Below, one piece after another: positions 46,879-56,600 of a DNA stretch of 64,000 nt. Origin of the DNA: Omphiscola glabra (lineage: Eukaryota; Mollusca; Gastropoda; Lymnaeidae); assembly GCA_964017045.1 (NCBI GenBank), contig OZ024806.1, positions 6,902,488 to 6,966,487 of the forward strand. The letters run 5' to 3'. The translations under genes were made by a program, and so were the position numbers. Within the stretch, counting starts at the first letter, position 1. Each line of letters starts with the position of its first letter. A model generated the notes under the pieces. The model did no database searches. It was not told the origin of the DNA and saw only the letters and a program-made list of their open reading frames with translations.

Positions 46879-47467
46879 GTTAACATTTGCATTCCTTCCC
46901 ACCCTAATAATTTATTTAGAGAGAGAGCTGATAATAGAAGTAAAACGACGTTGGAATCGATTTTTTAAAAAAGATCGATGCCAGAAATCGATGAATATTT
47001 ATTTACGAAACTCTCAGGCAAAAAAGACGGCAGGAACGTGTTTTATTATGATGAATGTATTCTCTGTCCGATACTGCTGGTCATCGATAATCGATATCAG
47101 ACGGATAAATTATCGTGTTTGCATTGTTTCAATGGGGCTTGGTTGCAGCTGGTTCAAAACTGGTGAACTGTTGAGTGAGGGCATCCAGATATTCAAGTCA
47201 AGAAATGTTGGATGTTGATATAGCACAAAATTTCGGATGTTGAATTAGCAAAAATGTTGGATCTTGATGTAGTAAAAAATGTTGGATGTTGCCGTGAAAG
47301 ATGTTTAATTTTTTTAATGTAATATTTCCTTCCCATTATTTTAAATTTGGTTTATTTTTGGTATAGAGGCTATCGGGGGTGTAAGGTCAAGGACGGGGCT
47401 AGTGAAAGGGAGGTTACGCAGTACCCAGTAGAGCTAGGCCTTAAAAGAGGCTCTACACTGGCTATAC

Positions 47468-47656
47468 CAGAGGTTCTTAACCTTTGTACAGTGCCGCAAA
47501 CCATTTCGACTTCAGAACACATTTTCTGCACTCTAACAATTTTTTTTAATCAATGCTAATAAAAACGCGACAAACGTTTTTTGGTTGCGTGTGTGTGTGA
47601 GAGGGTGGGTCTTCACGCACACCCTTGAGTATGTCGTCAGCAATTTAGAACCCCTG
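47468..47656. mobile_element. Probable hAT-like MITE
   Basis: Left end CAGAGGTTCTTAACC, right end TTTAGAACCCCTG. Flanks GGCTATAC (47460-47467) and GGTTATGC (47657-47664) match at 6 of 8 positions. 189 bp with a TG-rich tract inside. Confidence 0.65.
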
Positions 47657-47693
47657 GGTTATGCTTACCTTTTTTTGTATTAAGCAGTATGGA

Positions 47694-48221
47694 TCATTGT
47701 AAGGGTTAGTCCTGACCTTTGTAAGGGTTAGTCCTGATATTTGTAAGGGTTAGTCCTGACCTTTGTAAGGGTTAGTCCTGACGTTTGTAAGGGTTAGTCC
47801 TGACCTTTGTACGGGTTAGTCCTGACCTTTGTAAGGGTTAGTCCTGACCTTTGTAAGTGTTAGTACTGACCTTTGTAAGGGTTAGTCCTGACCTTTGTAA
47901 GGGTTAGTCCTGACGTTTGTAAGGGTTAGTCCTGACCTTTGTAAGTGTTAGTACTGACCTTTGTAAGGGTTAGTCCTGACCTTTGTAAGGGTTAGTCCTG
48001 ACCTTTGTAAGGGTTAGTCCTGACCTTTGTAAGGGTTAGTCCTGACCTTTGTAAGGGTTAGTCCTGACCTTTTTAAGTGTTAGTCCTGACCTTTGTAAGG
48101 GTTAGCCCTGACCTTTGTAAGGGTTAGTCCTGACCTTTGTAAGGGTTAGTCCTGACCTTTGTAAGGGTTAGTGCTGACGTTTGTAAGGGTTAGTCCTGAC
48201 CTTTGTAAGGGTTAGTCCTGA
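47694..48221. repeat. 21 bp array with telomere-like core, about 25 copies
   Basis: Unit TTTGTAAGGGTTAGTCCTGAC with few variants (ACGTTTG, AAGTGTTAGTAC). Every unit contains TAAGGGTTAG, which overlaps the animal telomere hexamer, but the remaining 11 bp are unrelated. A block of about 147 bp (seven units) carrying the GACG and AAGTGTTAGTAC variants appears duplicated. Confidence 0.95.
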
Positions 48222-48929
48222 TATTTGATGGGAGCATTGATATATTTACATGCAAGAAGTTAGCGTTGCCCACAATTTTATTTTCAAACATGGATCTCAA
48301 GAAATGAAATTATTTAATGATTGTGTTGTTTTTTTTAATTTTGTTGTTTTTTGTTTTGTTTTGTTTTAACTCTGAAGATTGTGAGTGTTTAAGCAGGTTA
48401 TGTTATAATGGCTTCCTGTGATTCCTGTACTATTGAATTGTTCAGTTTATATGTTGTTCGTGATCTTAACTATGTATACAAAGCTAAGGTATTTTTTTAA
48501 ACCATTGTAACTGTATAAGGATAGATCTTGTATATATAACGTGTATCATTTGTCAAGTAACAATCGTCTCTGCAGGGGTGGATCCGAAAACAAAAAAGAG
48601 GATGGCAAAATATAAACTTGGATCAAAATCTCTTTTTTAAGATTCCCCAAAATCATGTGTGTCCCTCATGTCTGTCTATCACTTTCCCTTAATGTATGTT
48701 GTCAATTAGTTATTCATTGCACTAATACACCAGTGAGCGTTAGTAAAGAAAAGAAATTAATTCATAATTTTTGGCACTATATCACCGGATAGAATCAATC
48801 AAAATACTCTCTAACCGGTGATCCTAAATTTCACAGTTTTTTTTTCTCTTTTCTAATTTCTTATATTTTACATATTTTCAAAATATCTTTGTCGGTTAAA
48901 ATCTATTATTCACCATAATGTTACACAAA

Positions 48930-49215
48930 TGCTTTTACTTCTTGTAATCTTTTGGACAGCACAAATTTTTCGGTTTTGGAAACCCAACTTCCGCCAAAAC
49001 TATAGCATGTCCCTCCAATATGGCGCCCTCCAGACGTTAAGTCTGGAGAATCTAATATTGTAACTGTTTTATATTTCTTGTTTTGTCCCGTCTGCTGAAG
49101 AAGACTTTTAGACAAAACTTTCTCCTTTCTTCACCCTGTCTTTTTATTTCAAGCTTCCACACACCTTTGTTCTACTATTTTGTTCACACAGCTTGAACGC
49201 AGTCCAACATTTATT
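48930..49215. mobile_element. Family E repeat, copy 2
   Basis: Contains TGTCCCGTCTGCTGAAGAAG, TTTTATTTCAAGCTTCCACA, CACCTTTGTTCTACTATTT and ACAGCTTGAACGCAGTCC, matching parts of the foldback at 15062-15330. It carries only one arm here. An open frame at 48921-49115 on the minus strand is a by-product. Confidence 0.6.
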
Positions 49216-50180
49216 CTCTTTTATGTCTGACAGTCTCACGTCCCCTTTACTTCTTTGATTTCTTTCAACAATCCTGTGCGTGACGTGGCTGATGTCTGTA
49301 TTTTTTCATATTAGAGGATTCTTGATGATAGCGCAGACCTGTTTACTCTTACGATTTTGGTGTACAATGTACGATTTTGATGTGTATGCATTATATGTAC
49401 TGTATGTTTATTTTTTACTATTAAGATAATGTATTTGAACGACTTTGTGATGATATTGTACGATTTTAAGAGTTTTGGGGGTGTTAACGGGTCTGATAGC
49501 GTTTACTGTTGTGGTACCTCTGTCATTATTTGTGCTCATTTGTTATGTCTTTAACCATTGACTGCCTACTGGTTGATACTATCATATGTATTGCCCAGTT
49601 TGTTGTTAGGTAATAACTTAACTACAATTGTATGAAATATTCAATGGTTTCAAGAAAAATATATATAAATTGTGGATTTAAAAACAAAAAAAAAAGTTAA
49701 AATAAGTTAACTGTATAAACAAACTGTGATGAAAAGCCTCTAACAACAGTGTCCATGAAATAAACAACACTAAACATCAAATTGCTTTTACATTTTTAAG
49801 AAGGGGAGAGACTACAATCAGGTTAGCACAATAGGAAATTAGTAAAAACCTGGGGGGGGTTTTCTGGTTTTTTTTTTGCTGATGAAGGCTTCTTTCGTTC
49901 GTTGTTTTGTTGCGTTCCTTTCTTCGGGTTTAATCGTACTGTGTTTTACTAATTTACTATTTTTACACTGTTGATGGATGATTTCAGCTGTGCTTAACTT
50001 TAGTAAAAGAAAAGGCGAGAGGTCTCTACTCCCCCACCTTGCAATATAACGCCCCCTTCCCCCAGAAACTAGGCGTGTCTTTTAGGGCGCGGTTCGTTAA
50101 ACATCATTTCTTCTGAGTTATTTCATACACCCCCTGATATTTAATTTTTCTATATTAAAGCTACACGTTTTTAAAGATGT

Positions 50181-50402
50181 CAACATGGTCACAACATGGT
50201 CACAACATGGTCACAACATGGTCACAACATGGTCACAACATGGTCACAACATGGTCACAACATGGTCACAACATGGTCACAACATGGTCACAACATGGTC
50301 ACAACATGGTCACAACATGGTCACAACATGGTCACAACATGGTCACAACATGGTCACAACATGGTCACAACATGGTCACAACATGGTCACAACATGGTCA
50401 CA
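50181..50402. repeat. 11 bp array, 20 perfect copies
   Basis: Unit CAACATGGTCA, identical throughout. TGGTCA half-sites are spaced by 5 bp. Three open frames of WSQHGHNMVTT type result from the 33 bp cycle and are not genes. Confidence 0.97.
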
Positions 50403-50952
50403 AACTTGCCGGGTGTTGTACCTTAACAACAGTTCAACGCTGTTATCGTCTCTTTTTGTAGTGCTTGAATAAAACACATGCAGACACACACACACACACA
50501 CACAGCGGTGTTAATCCATGGACCAGTCAATCGATCTATGAAACACGACCTAAATCAATACATTACGGTGCAACCATACATTGCGATCTGGCGATATGCG
50601 ATATAGGAAGGCACTTGGCTACAATTAGTGTGGCATACACCACAGTTACAGAACTTTGACCTTTCGGTGTCAAATCATTGAGTCCAAATAATGGAGCCTT
50701 AATTTTACTATTTTTAGGTTATAAGGTTTGCCAAGGTTTGTTTTTTTAGAGTTTGAACATAGTAATTATAAGGGTACCGTGAAACCTGGAGATAGCGAAC
50801 CTTGAAACAGCGTTGTCCCTGGCAATTGCGCACGGATCAATGTTATTATCGTTCATGCTGCAGCATATTATAGCACCATCCCTAAAAATATCACACATTT
50901 TTTGCTTCGGTCCCAAAGGTTTGCGTTATTTTATTTTTTTTCACTGTATTAC
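50403..50952. other. Gap: no gene seen
   Basis: A short CA tract at 50488 and unique-looking sequence. No coding signal. Confidence 0.55.
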
Positions 50953-51565
50953 GACGGTTGCGATGTGAGGTCTGACCGTGGTGGGGATGCGAGGTCTGAC
51001 CATGGTGGCGATGCGAGGTCTGACCATGGTGGCGATGCGAGGTCTGACCATGGTGGCGATGTGAGGTATGACCGTGGTGGGGATGTGAGGTCTGACCATG
51101 GTGGCGATGCGAGGTCTGACCATGGTGGTGATATGCGATGCTACTATGGTGGTTATGTTAATTGTAACCACGAGGGGATATGAGATGTTACCATGGTGGT
51201 AATGTGAGATGTTACCATGGTGGTAATGTGAGGTGCTACCGTGTAGTAATGTGAGGTGCTACCGCAGTTGTGTGTGAGGTGCTATCACGCTGATAATGTG
51301 AGGTACATGGTGGTAATGTGAGGTGCTACCATGTGATAATGTGAGGTGCTACCTTGTTGGTAATGTGAGGCGCTACCATGGTGGTAATGTGAGGTGCTAC
51401 CATGGTGGTAATGTGAGGTGCTACCATGGTGGTAATGTAAGGTGCTACCACAGTTGTGTGTTAGGTGCTATCACGCTGATAACGTGAGGTACATGGTGGT
51501 AATTTGAGGTGCTACCATGGTGGTTATGTAAGGTGCTACCATGGTGGTAATGTAAGGTGCTACCG
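50953..51565. repeat. 24 bp array with two domains
   Basis: The left part (to about 51140) has GCGAGGTCTGACCATGGTGG units. The right part has AATGTGAGGTGCTACCATGG units with indels and a duplicated block of about 200 bp (CACAGTTGTGTG or its variant, TATCACGCTGATAA). The left domain is homogeneous and the right one decayed. Confidence 0.92.
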
Positions 51566-51926
51566 CGAAGGTAATCGGTGGATGATAGATAACCACAGGT
51601 CTAATGGCAAGCGCTTGTCCAGTTCAAGAAATGCATTCAAACATTAATACACGTTCAGGTTTTGGACAATCGTCTTCTTGGCGAACACGAAAAACGCTAT
51701 CAAAGCTAAAGTTTTGCTTACAACTAACATGAGGTTACTGAAAATTGCGTGTGATTATGGAAACAGTTTAATCGGATAACTCGATGGAGAAAATACTTTA
51801 CAACTTTGAGCATTTTGAATAGATTGCATTCTTTGCAGTGTCCGCGTGTGTGTATGTGAGAGCGTGTGTGTGAAGGTGGGGGTTAGAGGTCGAGGGCACA
51901 TTTATGTATATACACACACACACACA

Positions 51927-52786
51927 CAGTGGCGTAGCTAGGGTTGGTGTCACCCGGTGCCGTAAACTCATGGTGTCATTCCCCTCCCCCCCCCCTCGAA
52001 TTCCACGATGGATTTCCTCTTGTTAAAATACGTCCACTGTATAACAATGACAAGGGCAAAAACAAATTAATTGAAGGTCCGGAGGTAAATGTTTTTAAGA
52101 ACTGTAACAACGTTAAGCTATAGTTATTTTTACATTGACATTACTTTAGTAAAAATGTTCCTTTCCTGGTCAAACCTGTCAATCATAATTAAGTTTTAAC
52201 GGGCGGTGCCCGTGACGAACAGACGAAAACAGTAATTTTCAGTATTTCTGGGTTTCGATATATTTGGTTTCAAACAAAAATGTTTAAAAATAATTTAAAC
52301 TAATTATTAAAAGATGTTAGAAAATGTTGTAAAATATTATTTTGTTAGCCCCAATATTGGGTAAAAAGTCATTTGTTTATGTTTTTGATTTTTACCGATT
52401 CGATTCATGTAATTAGAATGGCCCGACCATATCGTATTTGGTATCAAAGGACAGCTTCGTTTCTCTGAATTTAAATAAATATAGCTTCCTGTCAATTACG
52501 AAAGTTACCAAACACTTAAATCGGCGTTGAATCATGGTCAAAACAGTGTTTTTCTGACCTAATGATAGGGTCACCTAATTTCTGACGCATCAACTTTTGA
52601 ACTTTTAAACAACGCACGCATGGTACATGTGTGGAAAATTGACGTGTGATCCTTTTATGAAATTTGGTTAAACCGAGCAGTGTTTGCTCTGTAAATATGC
52701 AATTTTTCAATTTGGTGTCACCCCTCTGAGATGATGTCCCCCCCGTTGCGGTCCGCACCCCAGCAACCGCCCTTGCTACGCCAATT
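51927..52786. mobile_element. Probable terminal-inverted-repeat element
   Basis: Left end CAGTGGCGTAGCTAGGGT, right end CTTGCTACGCCAATT (inverse complement of the left with three changes). Subterminal GTGTCACCC occurs at both sides. About 860 bp. The left flank is a CA microsatellite and no clear target duplication is seen. No transposase frame. Confidence 0.5.
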
Positions 52787-52831
52787 TATATAATCCTCAT
52801 CTTTGTATCATTTATGTGATGGGTACGTGTT

Positions 52832-53022
52832 TAGTGATGGGACGTAGTTAGTGATGGGACGTAGTTAGTGATGGGACGTAGTTAGTGATGGGACGTAGTT
52901 AGTGATGGGACGTAGTTAGTGATGGGACGTAGTTAGTGATGGGACGTAGTTAGTGATGGGACGTAGTTAGTGATGGGACGTAGTTAGTGATGGGACGTAG
53001 TTAGTGATGGGACGTAGTTAGT
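52832..53022. repeat. 17 bp array, 11 copies
   Basis: Unit AGTGATGGGACGTAGTT, identical in nearly all copies, adjacent to the family D copy at 53140. Confidence 0.96.
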
Positions 53023-53139
53023 GCTGTGACTAAAAAGACGCACGTGTAAAGCTTAAGTAAAATCACATCTACTGATGTCAGCAACGATAAACTCTTTAGT
53101 CACGTTTTATTCCAACATCTTACACAAAGATTATCATTA

Positions 53140-53475
53140 ATTAAACAACTCCTAAAAACAAAGTTTTTCGTATAAATTCTTTATATGTATTTTGTATTAT
53201 TTTGTTTTATATTAATATTCTAATTCCCCGCCCCGCTTCTACACCACAGATTTATTACACTAACTATTTCAGAAAAAAAACTAAATAAATATTGCGCACA
53301 AACGGGGGAGGCGGAAAATGTGGGGAAAAAAAGTGGTTTCATTGTCAACGAGTCTATGTACCAAGTTTCAGCTCGATAGGTTATCAGTAAGTGGGTCAAA
53401 TAGTCGTCCTAAGATTTTGCCCCCTACCCAAACAGAAAGAAACACACAAAGTTAATATGAAGGATTTAAAAATAA
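53140..53475 (+). mobile_element. Dispersed repeat family D, copy 3
   Basis: Matches copies 1 and 2 at AAACAAAGTTTTTCGTATAAAT, ACCACAGATTTATT, CACTAACTATTTCAG, GTCAACGAGTCTATGTACCA, GTGGGTCAAATAGTCGTCC, AAGATTTTGCC and AAAGTTAATATGAAGGATT. It is unexpanded, with only one unit of the segment amplified in copy 2. Confidence 0.72.
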
Positions 53476-53663
53476 TTTTCATTCTTTTGCTATTATTTGT
53501 AGCCAATCAAATGCAGGCAACACCTCATGTTGATCTCGTTCAGCTAAATATAGACTTGCGCGTGCTGTAGTTTTACTTCCTAGTTCGCATCATACATTGA
53601 AAGAGGAGTGTCAACGAACTCCAATTTTAATAGAAAAAATATTGTATTCCGATTACTGATGTT

Positions 53664-56600
53664 CAGGGCCGCCCCTACGGTTGCTGGCGCCCCGGACAAC
53701 ATTAACTTTTAATGTTGGCACCCCTGGCAAGCTTAACTTTGGCACCCCGGGCAAGCTTAACATTGTCATCCCGGACAAGATTAACTTTTAACTTTGGCGA
53801 CCCAGGCAAGCTTAACTTTGGAGCACATTTTAAGTAAAACTAAAATTAAAACTTTTGCAAGTAAAAAAACTGGGTAATAGATAATGAGCTTACTACCTTT
53901 GTTGTTGTTTAACACAGTATGAGCAATAAGCCTACCTAGGGCAGTATGAACAATTAGCCTACCTAGGGCAGTATGAGCAATTAGCCTACCTAGGGCAGTA
54001 TGAGCAATTAGCCTACCTAGGGCAGTATGAGCAATTAGCCTACCTAGGGCAGTATGAGCAATTAGCCTACCTAGGGCAGTATGAGCAATTAGCCTACCTA
54101 GGGCAGTATGAGCAATTAGCCTACCTAGGGCAGTATGAGCAATTAGCCTACCTAGGGCAGTATGAGCAATTAGCCTACCTAGGGCAGTATGAGCAATTAG
54201 CCTACCTAGGGCAGTATGAGCAATTAGCCTACCTAGGGCAGTATGAGCAATTAGCCTACCTAGGGCAGTATGAGCAATTAGCCTACCTAGGGCAGTATGA
54301 GCAATTAGCTTACCTAGGGCAGTATGAGCAATTAGCTTACCTAGGGCAGTATGAGCAATTAGCCTACCTAGGGCAGTATGAGCAATTAGCCTACCTAGGG
54401 CAGTATGAGCAATTAGCCTACCTAGGGCAGTATGAGCAATTAGCCTACCTAGGGCAGTATGAGCAATTAGCCTACCTAGGGCAGTATGAGCAATTAGCCT
54501 ACCTAGGGCAGTATGAGCAATTAGCTTACCTAGGGCAGTATGAGCAATTAGCTTACCTAGGGCAGTATGAGCAATTAGCCTACCTAGGGCAGTATGAGCA
54601 ATTAGCCTACCTAGGGCAGTATGAGCAATTAGCCTACCTAGGGCAGTATGAGCAATTAGCCTACCTAGGGCAGTATGAGCAATTAGCCTACCTAGGGCAG
54701 TATGAGCAATTAGCCTACCTAGGGCAGTATGAACAATTAGCCTACCTAGGGCAGTATGAGCAATTAGCTTACCTAGGGCAGTATGAGCAATTAGCTTACC
54801 TAGGGCAGTATGAGCAATTAGCCTACCTAGGGCAGTATGAGCAATTAGCCTACCTAGGGCAGTATGAGCAATTAGCCTACCTAGGGCAGTATGAGCAATT
54901 AGCTTACCTAGGGCAGTATGAGCAATTAGCCTACCTAGGGCAGTATGAGCAATTAGCTTACCTAGGGCAGTATGAGCAATTAGCTTACCTAGGGCAGTAT
55001 GAGCAATTAGCCTACCTAGGGCAGTATGAGCAATTAGCCTACCTAGGGCAGTATGAGCAATTAGCCTACCTAGGGCAGTATGAGCAATTAGCCTACCTAG
55101 GGCAGTATGAGCAATTAGCCTACCTAGGGCAGTATGAGCAATTAGCCTACCTAGGGCAGTATGAGCAATTAGCCTACCTAGGGCAGTATGAGCAATTAGC
55201 CTACCTAGGGCAGTATGAGCAATTAGCCTACCTAGGGCAGTATGAGCAATTAGCCTACCTAGGGCAGTATGAGCAATTAGCCTACCTAGGGCAGTATGAG
55301 CAATTAGCCTACCTAGGGCAGTATGAGCAATTAGCCTACCTAGGGCAGTATGAGCAATTAGCCTACCTAGGGCAGTATGAGCAATTAGCCTACCTAGGGC
55401 AGTATGAGCAATTAGCCTACCTAGGGCAGTATGAGCAATTAGCCTACCTAGGGCAGTATGAGCAATTAGCCTACCTAGGGCAGTATGAGCAATTAGCCTA
55501 CCTAGGGCAGTATGAGCAATTAGCTTACCTAGGGCAGTATGAGCAATTAGCCTACCTAGGGCAGTATGAGCAATTAGCCTACCTAGGGCAGTATGATCAA
55601 TTAGCCTACCTAGGGCAGTATGAGCAATTAGCCTACCTAGGGCAGTATGAGCAATTAGCCTACCTAGGGCAGTATGAGCAATTAGCCTACCTAGGGCAGT
55701 ATGAGCAATTAGCTTACCTAGGGCAGTATGAGCAATTAGCCTACCTAGGGCAGTATGAGCAATTAGCCTACCTAGGGCAGTATGAACAATTAGCCTACCT
55801 AGGGCAGTATGAGCAATTAGCCTACCTAGGGCAGTATGAGCAATTAGCTTACCTAGGGCAGTATGAACAATTAGCCTACCTAGGGCAGTATGAGCAATTA
55901 GCCTACCTAGGGCAGTATGAGCAATTAGCTTACCTAGGGCAGTATGAGCAATTAGCCTACCTAGGGCAGTATGAGCAATTAGCCTACCTAGGGCAGTATG
56001 AGCAATTAGCTTACCTAGGGCAGTATGAGCAATTAGCCTACCTAGGGCAGTATGAGCAATTAGCCTACCTAGGGCAGTATGAGCAATTAGCCTACCTAGG
56101 GCAGTATGAGCAATTAGCCTACCTAGGGCAGTATGAGCAATTAGCCTACCTAGGGCAGTATGAGCAATTAGCCTACCTAGGGCAGTATGAGCAATTAGCC
56201 TACCTAGGGCAGTATGAGCAATTAGCCTACCTAGGGCAGTATGAGCAATTAGCCTACCTAGGGCAGTATGAGCAATTAGCCTACCTAGGGCAGTATGAGC
56301 AATTAGCCTACCTAGGGCAGTATGAGCAATTAGCCTACCTAGGGCAGTATGAGCAATTAGCCTACCTAGGGCAGTATGAGCAATTAGCCTACCTAGGGCA
56401 GTATGAGCAATTAGCCTACCTAGGGCAGTATGAGCAATTAGCCTACCTAGGGCAGTATGAGCAATTAGCCTACCTAGGGCAGTATGAGCAATTAGCCTAC
56501 CTAGGGCAGTATGAGCAATTAGCCTACCTAGGGCAGTATGAGCAATTAGCCTACCTAGGGCAGTATGAGCAATTAGCCTACCTAGGGCAGTATGAGCAAT

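Larger units (their letters stand above)
45022..50180 (+). other. Downstream flank, possible very long 3' UTR
   Basis: Follows the stop of the unknown gene. Besides the listed arrays and elements, 48.2-49.8 kb is AT-rich with TGTATATAA and TGTATG-rich stretches like many 3' UTRs. A canonical AATAAA (in GAAATAAAC) lies near 49757. I found no earlier AATAAA close to the stop, but transcription this far is only inferred. Confidence 0.35.

Noticed and set aside
46877..47218. 113-codon plus-strand frame
   Set aside because: No domain, splice support or codon bias, and low-complexity neighbours. Most likely chance.
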